A stretch of DNA of 40,351 nucleotides from Clostridiales bacterium (GTDB lineage: Bacteria; Bacillota; Clostridia; Oscillospirales; CAG-382), in contig SFLA01000022.1 of the NCBI GenBank assembly GCA_004553575.1, positions 1-40,351 of the forward strand. Reading direction: 5' to 3'. The position numbers and the translations under genes were made by a program. Shown here in pieces: positions 1 through 7,380 of this stretch. Numbering within the stretch: position 1 is the stretch's first letter; each line of letters begins with the position of its first letter. Under the pieces are notes generated by a model. That model saw nothing but the letters and a program-made list of their open reading frames with translations, made no database searches and was not told the DNA's origin.

Positions 1-393
1 ATTCTTGGTTATAGCTCGTTATCATGGAGTTACAAAAAATATGAGCATAAATACAGCTGCGGTTTCTTAAATTTAGGCACATGCTCCTATTCAAGAGCCT
101 CGTATTATGTAGAGCGCGATTTTGCAACTAATTGGATAAAAGAAAAACAGGGAATCTGGGAAGCGTATAAAAATGCTGTGAAAAAATGGATTTACAAGGA
201 ACAAGGGCTTGGCGTTGAGCCTAAAATCGTTTATCGCTATGGCTATGTCGACGGCAAGTTCTTTGACCCATGGAAAGAAACATTTGAAAATTCTATTCAG
301 AAACCAGTTTTTAAAAATGGAGGTGATTACGACGGTATTGGATCAAGATGGATAACATATGGAACCCCTTGCTATAGTACACCTTGTAAATAA
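1..393 (+). CDS. C-terminal end of an unknown protein (5' partial)
   Basis: The frame is open from the first base of the window to the TAA at 391-393, so the gene begins upstream; 130 residues are visible. An internal ATG/GTG start near 175-178 has no ribosome binding site and is unlikely. The visible part is rich in Tyr, Trp and Lys, with several Cys (for example TCSYSRASYY near residues 36-45 and TPCYSTPCK at the very end), which would fit an exported or disulphide-containing protein. I recognise no family. The next gene follows after 13 bases with its own ribosome binding site, so the two may be co-transcribed. AT-rich composition matches the neighbouring lipoprotein gene and differs from thrS. 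Confidence 0.6.
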   Translation: MLGYSSLSWSYKKYEHKYSCGFLNLGTCSYSRASYYVERDFATNWIKEKQGIWEAYKNAVKKWIYKEQGLGVEPKIVYRYGYVDGKFFDPWKETFENSIQKPVFKNGGDYDGIGSRWITYGTPCYSTPCK

Positions 394-406
394 GAAGGAG
401 TTATTT

Positions 407-853
407 ATGAAAATTTTTCTATTTTCTTTATTACTTGTCTTTTCATTCGTAGCTTGCTCTGATGATTCCAGCGAATCAGAAACAATATTATCATATCATT
501 ACGATACTTCTATCTCTTATAATGAAAACTTACTTTTATTAGATTCTATCTCAAATTGTCTGTATGATGAGTCCGTAATTGAATCCATATATAAATATGA
601 TACCATTTTTACGAAAATGAAACAGGGTGAAAAATTATTATTTTTTTCTCAAGTACATAGTTTTAAAGATAACATAAAATCTATTGGTACGCGCTCATAT
701 GGAGATACGCTTAAAATAGAATTAATTGAAAAAGATAAAACGCCTACGGCAAGTTTGTATTGCCCAGTATGGGTTTATAGCATAATAAATGGTGAAATTA
801 ACGCGAAGTACATCAAAACATTTACAGGTGTATATCCATTAGGAAAGAAATAA
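407..853 (+). CDS. small lipoprotein of unknown function
   Basis: This 148-residue protein starts at the ATG at 407, chosen because AAGGAG lies at 395-400; an in-frame ATG at 359 lies inside the upstream gene. The N-terminus is a lipoprotein signal: MK, then a Leu/Phe/Val-rich stretch ending in the lipobox SFVAC, with Cys at about residue 17, followed by an acidic Ser/Asp linker (SDDSSESE). The mature part is a short mixed alpha/beta domain that I cannot assign. CSDDSS-type starts are very common among Fibrobacter lipoproteins, which supports the Fibrobacter-like origin of this end of the window. Function is unknown; localisation to the outer or inner membrane is inferred from the signal only. 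Confidence 0.75.
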   Translation: MKIFLFSLLLVFSFVACSDDSSESETILSYHYDTSISYNENLLLLDSISNCLYDESVIESIYKYDTIFTKMKQGEKLLFFSQVHSFKDNIKSIGTRSYGDTLKIELIEKDKTPTASLYCPVWVYSIINGEINAKYIKTFTGVYPLGKK

Positions 854-871
854 TCTTTCCTTCTAAATATT

Positions 872-914
872 AAAAGTTCCCACAGTTTAATATGAATTGC
901 GGGACTTTTCTTTT
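872..914 (+). terminator. Rho-independent terminator after the lipoprotein gene
   Basis: AAAAGTTCCC and GCGGGACTTTT form a stem of about nine pairs with one bulged base, followed by a T-rich run at 906-914. It lies 19 bases after the lipoprotein stop codon. Confidence 0.6.
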
Positions 915-939
915 ACCGATTCCCTTTAGCCCGATTATG

Positions 940-1170
940 TGACTTGCAAAACATTTCGCAGTTCGGGGAGGGGACCCGCCCCCTATAACGATAAGCGCAG
1001 GCTCAAACCGTGTCTGCGATTTCTAAAAGGTGATGCCCGGAACGGAGTCCGGCATGACAAGCCATCGGCGACTTCCTTTTGGACTCCTACGGAGTCCCAA
1101 CCGCAGCGGCTCGGCAATGGGCAAATGCATTTGCCCGCTGCGCTCGCCTTGGGCGGTTGTCGCCAACAAT
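940..1170. other. intergenic segment with nested palindromes
   Basis: No gene is supported here. The segment is much more GC-rich than the lipoprotein gene beside it and holds several short palindromes: a TGCCCGGA/GTCCGGCA hairpin near 1035-1055, GGACTCC-TAC-GGAGTCC at 1081-1097, and a perfect 18-base palindrome centred on ATGCAT at 1119-1136. Open frames on both strands here are low-complexity and have no ribosome binding site. The pattern resembles dispersed intergenic repeat DNA; whether it is repeated in the source genome cannot be seen from one copy. Confidence 0.45.
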
Positions 1171-1202
1171 AAAAAAACGTAGGCTCGAAGGAACCTACGT
1201 TT
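1171..1202 (-). terminator. Rho-independent terminator of thrS
   Basis: On the minus strand a perfect nine-pair stem AAACGTAGG/CCTACGTTT with a ten-base loop is followed by seven Ts. It lies just past the thrS stop codon. Confidence 0.85.
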
Positions 1203-1224
1203 GCAAATGACATTCGGTTATTGA

Positions 1225-3071
1225 CTAGCGAACGACTTTTCTGTCGTCTTCGGTCATCTTGAGGAAGTCGGCAACGGTCATAGAACCCTTGTCGCCGTCC
1301 TTGCGCTTACGCACGGACACGACTCCGTCAGCCACTTCCTTCTCGCCGACGATGAGGAGGTAAGGCACCTTCTGGAGTTCGCACTGGCGGATCTTGTAGC
1401 CGAGCTTCTCGTTGGATTCGTCCACTTCCACGCGGACGCCGGCGTTCACGAGTTCCTTCTCGACCTGCTTCGCGTAGTCCACGAACTTCTCGGAAATCGG
1501 GAGCACACGGGCCTGCACCGGAGCGAGCCACAGCGGGAAATCGCCCATGAATTCTTCAATCAAAATGCCGAGGAAGCGTTCGATGGAACCCACGGCTGCG
1601 CGGTGCAGCATAACGGGGATGTGCTTCTGGTTGTCCTTACCGACATATTCTGCACCGAGACGCTGGGGCAGGTTGAAGTCCACCTGGATGGTACCGCACT
1701 GCCAATCACGGCCGAGGGAATCCTTCAGGGTGAATTCAAGCTTCGGGCCATAGAAGGCGCCTTCGCCCGGGTTCAGAATGTAGTCGAGGCCAGCCAGCTT
1801 GGTGGCTTCTTCGAGAGCGGCTTCAGCCTTGTCCCAAAGTTCGTCGGAACCCACGCGGCGTTCCGGACGGGTGGAGAACTTCACCACGATGGAATCGAAA
1901 CCGAAGTCGTGATAGATTTCCTTGACGAGGGCGCAGAAGTCAGCCACTTCGGAAGCGATCTGTTCTTCGGTACAGAAGATGTGAGCGTCATCCTGAACGA
2001 AGCCGCGGACACGCATCAAACCGTGCATGGTACCGGCAGGTTCGTAACGGTGGCACTTACCGAATTCAGCAAGACGCATCGGGAGGTCGCGCCAGCTACG
2101 CAGGCCGGTGTTGAAGATCTGAATGTGGCAGGGGCAGTTCATGGGCTTCACAGCCATTTCAACGTCACCAGCCATGGTCTTGAACATGTTTTCGTTGTAC
2201 TTGTCGGCGTGACCGGACTTGATCCACAAAGTCTTGTTCACGATTTCCGGCGTAATCACTTCCTGGTAGCCGCGACGGTCAATCTTACCGCGGATGTAGT
2301 CCTTCAGGGCGTTCACCATCTTGGTGCCGTTGGGGTGCCAGAACACCATGCCAGGAGAATGGTCTTCGATGTGGTAGAGGTCCATTTCCTTACCAATCTT
2401 GCGGTGGTCGCGCTTTTCAGCTTCTTCCAGGAACTTCAGGTAAGTTTCGAGACCTTCCTTGTCTGCAAAGCAGGTTCCGTACACGCGGGTCAGCTGGTCG
2501 CTGTTCTGGTCGCCATGCCAGTAGGCGCCCGACATGGAGAGCACCTTGAAATTCTTGAGCTTGCCGGTAGAAGGCACGTGGGGGCCGGCGCAGAGGTCTT
2601 CAAAGTTCTTGCCCCGGTGCGCTTCAGGCCATCGGCGGCGCTGACTTCGCAACGCACGAACGGACGGTCTTCCTTGATGATTTCCTTCATGCGCTTTTCG
2701 ATGCGCTCGAAATCCGACTGCTGGATCGGGGTCGGTGTCATCAAATCGTAGTAGAAACCCTTTTCGATAGCCGGACCGTAGGCGAGCTTGGTGCCCGGGA
2801 ACAGGTCGCAGATGGCTTCGGCAAGCACGTGGCTGCAGCTGTGACGCAGGAGCATCAGAGCATCCGGGTCGTCGTTGCTCGGCGTGATAATCTTGATGGT
2901 GCCGCTCTCGGTGAGCGGGCGCGTGAGGTCGAGGACCTTATCGCCGAGTTTGACGCCAAGCGCCTTGCGTGCAAGACCTTCGGAAATGCCCTTCGCAATT
3001 TCGAGGCCGGTGGTGCCCGATGCTACGGAACGTACGGAGCCATCGGGGAAAGTGAGTTCGATTTGAGACAT
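1225..3071 (-). pseudogene. thrS: threonyl-tRNA synthetase with a one-base frameshift
   Basis: Encodes class II threonyl-tRNA synthetase, which charges tRNA-Thr in the cytoplasm. The start at 3071 (MSQIELTFPDG) opens the TGS domain. The N2 editing domain follows, with HSCSHVLAEA near residues 75-84. After the frameshift come the editing-site segment CAGPHVPSTG, the zinc-site Cys in MNCPCHIQIF, motif 2 (RYEPAGTMHG), motif 3 (GSIERFLGILIEEF) and a C-terminal anticodon-binding domain (PVQARVLPISE). Reading breaks between 2619 and 2618: ...AADGLKR continues one frame over as (H)RGKNFEDLCAGPHV. The locus is 1,847 bases; one added base gives 1,848, exactly 615 codons plus stop. Because this enzyme is essential, a sequencing or assembly deletion is more likely than a true pseudogene. 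Confidence 0.9.
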
Positions 3072-3180
3072 AAATAATCCTTTTTGTGGGCGGTTCTCGC
3101 CCGGTTCCCCAGAAATACGACATCTGGCGGTAGGGCCAAATTTAGCTAAAGGCGAGCGTCGCGGCAACCGTGCTTGCACG

Positions 3181-3460
3181 AGTTGACATAACCGAGCCGC
3201 GCTAAAAGCACGCGAAGCGTGCCAAGTAGAAAAAGACTATAAGTGTGGCTAGTGGTTGGTGATTAGTGGTTAGGAAATGTAATCGGATATTGACCCGAAA
3301 AACGTCATTGCGAGGAATGAAATGACGAAGCAATCCATACAAAAAGGGAGGGGAAAGCCTTCCCCTCGCTTCAACCGCCTTCGGCGTTTTCCGCTACCCC
3401 TTCGCCAGGGGACACCCCTAAAACCCCGTATTCATCAGTCCATAGACCGCAGCCGAAAAA
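3181..3460. other. intergenic segment, no gene seen
   Basis: About 280 bases without a convincing coding frame. It contains a stretch at 3303-3342 (GTCATTGCGAGGAATG... GACGAAGCAATCCAT) of a type often dispersed between genes in gut and rumen Gram-negatives, and GC-rich tracts at 3345-3425. I see no tRNA and no clear promoter. Confidence 0.4.
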
Positions 3461-3486
3461 AACACCCCTCCGAGCGCTCGGAGGGG
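3458..3486 (-). terminator. Rho-independent terminator, minus strand
   Basis: A perfect 22-base palindrome at 3465-3486 (arms CCCCTCCGAGC/GCTCGGAGGGG) is followed on the minus strand by TGTTTTTTT. It lies about 85 bases past the stop of the minus-strand fragment ending at 3572 and fits as that gene's terminator. Confidence 0.75.
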
Positions 3487-3571
3487 CTTGACATGTCATA
3501 ATTTAGTTCTAATCAAATCATTCTGTATGTCCCTGCAGGGACTCTAAATCTTAATACTTATCACGGCTTGC

Positions 3572-3814
3572 TTAGAGCTGAATGCCCATCTGCTTGCCTA
3601 TCTCCAATAATAGACTCTTTACTGATGCAGTCTTGGTTTGCTCAGGCTTCGTATCATTCCCTTGCTTGGCTAGACGTTCTACTGGTATAATGCCGAATTT
3701 CGGCTTCTCTTGCGCAACCATGGTAGGTTGCTCTTCTAATCTTGGACGCGCATAAGACGTCACTTTCTTGCCGACAGTCACGTAAAAACGATAATAGGGC
3801 AGGGGTTTGAGCAT
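3572..3814 (-). CDS. C-terminal fragment of an unknown protein at the contig junction
   Basis: A minus-strand frame ends with TAA at 3572. The coding-like part runs from about 3800 down: a segment YYRFYVTVGKKVTSYARPR, then a polar Lys/Glu/Gln-rich tail ending in LLLEIGKQMGIQL. A possible ATG at 3814 has no ribosome binding site and lies next to the point where composition changes, so this is more likely a 3' fragment whose upstream part was lost at the junction. The frame continues past 3840 only as the antisense of the metal-binding protein gene. I do not recognise the family; a tail of a mobile-element protein is possible, but nothing visible proves it. Confidence 0.4.
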   Translation of the reverse strand: MLKPLPYYRFYVTVGKKVTSYARPRLEEQPTMVAQEKPKFGIIPVERLAKQGNDTKPEQTKTASVKSLLLEIGKQMGIQL

Positions 3815-3840
3815 CTTATTGAGGAGAGAGGCGTAAAAAA
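3790..3840. other. probable chimeric junction between two genomes
   Basis: Left of this point, genes and intergenic DNA look Fibrobacter-like. To the right, everything looks like a spore-forming Clostridia genome with GAGGAG-type ribosome binding sites. The minus-strand gene to the left loses its start here. The plus-strand metal-transport operon to the right begins here without the ArsR/MerR-type regulator gene that often precedes such operons. The exact breakpoint cannot be fixed by eye. Confidence 0.5.
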
Positions 3841-4058
3841 TGAAAAAGACATTTAAACTGGAGCGGCTCGACTGCGCCAACTGCGCGGCAAAAATGGAGA
3901 CCGCCATATCCGCAATCGACGGAGTGATTTCGGCGCGGGTTAATTTTATGATGCAGCGGCTTACAATCGAGGCGGATGAATCCGTTTTCGACGAGGTGCT
4001 TAAAAAGGCCGAAAAGGCCATTGCGCGGGTCGAGCCCGACTGCCGCATATCGTTTTGA
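3840..4058 (+). CDS. free heavy-metal-associated (HMA) domain protein
   Basis: A 72-residue protein that is a single HMA/CopZ-like ferredoxin-fold domain. The metal-binding motif is DCANCAAKME (residues 10-19), with the two Cys spaced CxxC. The rest follows the beta-alpha-beta-beta-alpha-beta pattern (GVISARVNFMMQRLTIEAD). The start is the ATG at 3840, nine bases after GAGGAGAGAGG at 3821-3831. The next gene, a Zn/Cd-type P1B ATPase that lacks its own N-terminal HMA domain, begins 17 bases downstream. The pair therefore looks like a pump split from its metal-binding domain; the small protein probably delivers the ion to the pump or senses it. Zn(II), Cd(II) or Pb(II) is inferred from the partner, not from this domain. 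Confidence 0.85.
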   Translation: MKKTFKLERLDCANCAAKMETAISAIDGVISARVNFMMQRLTIEADESVFDEVLKKAEKAIARVEPDCRISF

Positions 4059-4075
4059 TACGGGGTAAAACAACT

Positions 4076-5914
4076 ATGACTTCGGAGCATAAACGTACAC
4101 TCTGCCGTATAGCGTCTGCCGTCGTGCTGACGGTGGCGGCGTTGTTTCTTCGGATCGAAGGAATGCCGCGTCTCGCGGCATTCTGTGTGCCGTATCTTAT
4201 TGCCGGTTACGATGTGCTGTGGGGGGCGCTGCGCAACATCATCCGCGGTCAGGTGTTCGATGAAAGATTCCTTATGACTGTCGCAACCGTCGGTGCGTTT
4301 GCGGTCGGTGAATACCCCGAGGCCGCCGGAGTGATGATTTTTTACCAGATCGGCGAGCTTTTCCAGAGTATAGCGGTAGGCAGAAGCCGCAGGTCGATTG
4401 CCGAGCTTATGGACATCCGTCCGGACCATGCCGTCGTGCTTCGCGGAGACGAGGAGATAACGGTTTCGCCGGATGAGGTTTCGGCGGGCGAGACGATAAT
4501 CGTCCGCCCGGGAGAACGGGTTCCGCTTGACGGCGAGATTATATCCGGTGCCACTGCCGTGGACAGTTCTGCGCTTACGGGCGAGAGTCTGCCGGTGGAA
4601 AAGAATACCGGCGACATGATTTACAGCGGTTCCGTGAACCTGACGGGTCTGATACGTGTACGCACCACGGGAGAATACGGTGAGAGTACGGTTGCCGGCA
4701 TACTCGAGCTGGTTAGCGATGCTTCGGACAGAAAATCCCGTACCGAAAGCTTTATAACCAGATTTGCGCGGTGGTATACTCCCTGCGTCGTTGCCGGTGC
4801 GGTACTGCTTGCACTTATACCTCCGCTGGCGTTTTCTCAGCCGTGGGGCGACTGGATACGGCGTGCGCTTATATTTCTTATGGTGTCCTGTCCGTGTGCT
4901 CTGGTGGTATCAGTTCCGCTTACCTTCTTCGGAGGAATCGGCTGCGCTTCCCGCCGCGGTATACTCGTAAAGGGAGCGGAATATATCGAAACGCTTGCAA
5001 AAACAGACACGGTCGTATTCGATAAAACCGGCACTCTTACAAAGGGCGTTTTTAAGGTTAACGCAGTACATCCTAACGAAATTTCCGCAGATTCGCTTCT
5101 GGATATTGCGGCGGCGGCGGAAAGTCACTCAAACCATCCGGTGGGAGCTTCGATAGTCGCCGCACACGGAGGTCATATCGACAACTCACGGATAGGCTTT
5201 ATCCGCGAGATTTCCGGCAAGGGTATCGAAGCCGAGATAGACGGAGAAGTTTACACGGTGGGCAACGGCACGCTTATGGACGATTCCGGTGCGGAGTGGC
5301 ATCAGTGCCATCTTACGGGAACGGTTATACATGTCGCACGCGGCAGCAGATATCTGGGTCACATAGTTATAAGCGATGCGGTTAAGCCGGATTCCGCACA
5401 AGCGGTCGCGGAGCTGCGTAAATTGGGGATTACCCGCACGGTAATGCTTACGGGTGACGGGGAAAAAGCGGCGCAGGCCGCCGCAGCCGAGACGGGTGTA
5501 GACGAATATCGGTCGCAGCTTTTACCCGCCGGAAAGGTTTCCGCGGTGGAAGAACTGATTTCCGAAGGCCGAAAAACGGCGTTTGTCGGCGACGGAATTA
5601 ACGACGCTCCGGTGCTTGCCCGCGCAGATGTCGGTATTGCCATGGGAGCGTTGGGGAGCGACGCGGCGATCGAATCCGCCGATGTGGTGCTTATGGACGA
5701 CAGTCCGTCCAAGCTCCCCGCCGCAATACGGATTGCACGCAGGACGATGAGCATTGTAAAACAGAATATTGTGTTTTCGCTTGTTGTTAAAGCCGCAATA
5801 CTTCTGTTGGCGGCTCTCGGGAAAACAGATATGTGGGTCGCAGTGTTCGGAGACGTCGGCGTTATGATTATAACCGTGCTTAACTCCGCACGCGCAATGC
5901 TTAAAACACGTTAA
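4076..5914 (+). CDS. zntA: P1B-2 type Zn2+/Cd2+/Pb2+ exporting ATPase
   Basis: A 612-residue heavy-metal P-type ATPase of the cytoplasmic membrane that uses ATP to export divalent soft metals. Visible motifs are TGES of the actuator domain (about residue 167), CPCALVVSVP in the sixth membrane helix (about 271), the phosphorylated Asp in DKTGT (about 315), SHSNHP in the nucleotide-binding domain, GDGINDAP (about 504), and DVG followed seven residues later by Asn in the last helix (about 592). CPCx4SxP together with DxGx7N is the P1B-2 signature, which points to Zn/Cd/Pb rather than copper. No N-terminal HMA domain is present; it is supplied by the gene just upstream. ATG 4076 follows GGGG at 4062-4065; an in-frame TTG at 4055 lacks a ribosome binding site. 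The symbol is a family name (cadA is equally valid). Confidence 0.92.
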   Translation: MTSEHKRTLCRIASAVVLTVAALFLRIEGMPRLAAFCVPYLIAGYDVLWGALRNIIRGQVFDERFLMTVATVGAFAVGEYPEAAGVMIFYQIGELFQSIAVGRSRRSIAELMDIRPDHAVVLRGDEEITVSPDEVSAGETIIVRPGERVPLDGEIISGATAVDSSALTGESLPVEKNTGDMIYSGSVNLTGLIRVRTTGEYGESTVAGILELVSDASDRKSRTESFITRFARWYTPCVVAGAVLLALIPPLAFSQPWGDWIRRALIFLMVSCPCALVVSVPLTFFGGIGCASRRGILVKGAEYIETLAKTDTVVFDKTGTLTKGVFKVNAVHPNEISADSLLDIAAAAESHSNHPVGASIVAAHGGHIDNSRIGFIREISGKGIEAEIDGEVYTVGNGTLMDDSGAEWHQCHLTGTVIHVARGSRYLGHIVISDAVKPDSAQAVAELRKLGITRTVMLTGDGEKAAQAAAAETGVDEYRSQLLPAGKVSAVEELISEGRKTAFVGDGINDAPVLARADVGIAMGALGSDAAIESADVVLMDDSPSKLPAAIRIARRTMSIVKQNIVFSLVVKAAILLLAALGKTDMWVAVFGDVGVMIITVLNSARAMLKTR

Positions 5915-5920
5915 AAATAT

Positions 5921-5975
5921 ACCGACGGAGCCGTCTTCCCCCGAAAAACAGGGGCAGAGCTCCGCCGGTTTTTAT
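5921..5975. terminator. bidirectional terminator between convergent genes
   Basis: ACCGACGGAGC at 5921-5931 pairs with GCTCCGCCGGT at 5959-5969 with one mismatch. T-rich runs lie on both sides (TTTTTATT on plus, ATATTTTTAA on minus). It separates the ATPase gene from the convergent tldE. Confidence 0.65.
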
Positions 5976-6040
5976 TATATAGCTGTCTGTGTTGCGGCGC
6001 AGCGTGCGGCGGTGCGCCGTTTTCAAAAGGGATATTAAGG

Positions 6041-7366
6041 TTATTTGCCGGCTACCGAAATCGAAGGTATGAATATATCCGGAGAACCGAACGCCGTTGC
6101 AGAGGTTACAACTCCGAAATCCACGGTATCGCTGAGCGCCGAAATGTCTTTAAGCAGAGTAAAGAAGTTACCGGCTATGGTGAACGACTTTACCGGACGG
6201 CCGATCTTTCCGTTTTCGATCATATGCCCCGCGCTTTCCACCGAGAAGTCGCCCGTGGTCGCATCGGCGCCCGCATGCAGACCCTTTACCTCGGTGACAT
6301 ATATACCGCCGTCTGCAGCCTTAAGCAGCTCTTCAAGCGTGTTTTTGCCGGGAAGTATATAGAAATTGTGGAAGCGTATACCGTTGGAATGGTTACCGTT
6401 TCCGGTGGAGGGAACCCCTGCCTTCTTTCCGGAGGAAAGATTGTGAAGCAGCGTAGTGAGCACGCCTTTTTCTATAACGTTCTTGGTGCGGGTCGCTACT
6501 CCTTCTCCGTCGAATGCCGTCTTTACGGATCCTTCCCTGAACGGATCGTCCGCAATCGTTATTATATCGGATGCGATCTTCTGCCCTTCTTTTCCCGCGA
6601 GCAGGGAAAGCCCCTTTTGCGCGTTCTGCGCCGAAAATACCGAGGAAAAGGTTGCAAGAATGCCCCGCATGGTGTTTGCACTAATAATCACAGGGTAGCT
6701 TCCGGTTTCGGCTGGCACAGCGCCGAGCCGCGAAAGCGCTTCTTCAACCGCTTTTTCGCTGTTGTATGAAAGCTCATCGTAGCTTCTGCCGTTGCCTCCT
6801 CGGAAGGAATATGCAGTGTCCTCGCCGTCTCTTACGACTGCCTCGGAATAGGCGTAATCGACCCCGTAGCGCTCGGAAAGATCGAGTCCGTAGGAATTGT
6901 ACATGCGCGTTGCGATAATTCCGCTGCCGGCGGCGGACTGTGTGCCGTCCGAAACCTTGTCGGACAGTGAATATGTCTTCTCCTGAAGCTTAAGCGCAAT
7001 CTCGCGAACCGACGCCGCATCGGGAAGAGAAGGCTCGGGCATATCTGCGGGCAGATATTCATCACTTCCGCGGAATATCTCCACTTCGTCCTCGCATTCG
7101 GTCACCGCCGCGTTATCCGCCGCTCTGGTTACAAGGCCGGCAAGCTCCTCCGGCTCCAAAAGCTCGGTGTATGCATAGCCCATCTTGCCGCCGACGGTGC
7201 AGCGGAAGTTCACCGAAGCCGTATGCTCCGAAGAGAAGCTGCTTATCTCGTTTTTAACGGTCTCTGCGCTGAGGCTCTCGTTTTCGGTGTAGAATATCTC
7301 ATACTCCGCAACACCGTTTTTCTCTGCGGAGGAAACAATGACCGATTTTATTTCATCGAAATTCAT
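6041..7366 (-). CDS. tldE: TldE/PmbA-family metalloprotease subunit
   Basis: A 441-residue protein of the TldE/PmbA family. In characterised bacteria TldD and TldE form a heteromeric protease that trims unfolded or modified peptides, including microcin B17 leader peptides, and degrades the CcdA antitoxin; TldE carries no metal site. Recognisable features are the N-terminal pattern of the family (EKNGVAEYEIFYTENESLSAETVKNE, given here as the region of residues 14-39), GKMGYAYTE near residue 59, and the Gly-rich C-terminal half with GVPSTGNGNHSN and GLHAGADATTGDFSVESAG. It starts 14 bases after the tldD stop, with AAGGAG before the ATG, so the two form an operon transcribed from the promoter upstream of tldD. 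No peptide substrate gene is visible nearby. Confidence 0.88.
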   Translation of the reverse strand: MNFDEIKSVIVSSAEKNGVAEYEIFYTENESLSAETVKNEISSFSSEHTASVNFRCTVGGKMGYAYTELLEPEELAGLVTRAADNAAVTECEDEVEIFRGSDEYLPADMPEPSLPDAASVREIALKLQEKTYSLSDKVSDGTQSAAGSGIIATRMYNSYGLDLSERYGVDYAYSEAVVRDGEDTAYSFRGGNGRSYDELSYNSEKAVEEALSRLGAVPAETGSYPVIISANTMRGILATFSSVFSAQNAQKGLSLLAGKEGQKIASDIITIADDPFREGSVKTAFDGEGVATRTKNVIEKGVLTTLLHNLSSGKKAGVPSTGNGNHSNGIRFHNFYILPGKNTLEELLKAADGGIYVTEVKGLHAGADATTGDFSVESAGHMIENGKIGRPVKSFTIAGNFFTLLKDISALSDTVDFGVVTSATAFGSPDIFIPSISVAGK

Positions 7367-7380
7367 TTGTTTTTGCTCCT

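Noticed and set aside
1603..2751. A 382-codon plus-strand frame opposite thrS
   Set aside because: It is the antisense shadow of thrS; synthetase motifs are on the minus strand.
3572..4429. A 285-residue minus-strand protein crossing the seam
   Set aside because: The part beyond about 3,815 is antisense to the HMA protein and ATPase genes and is not coding-like.
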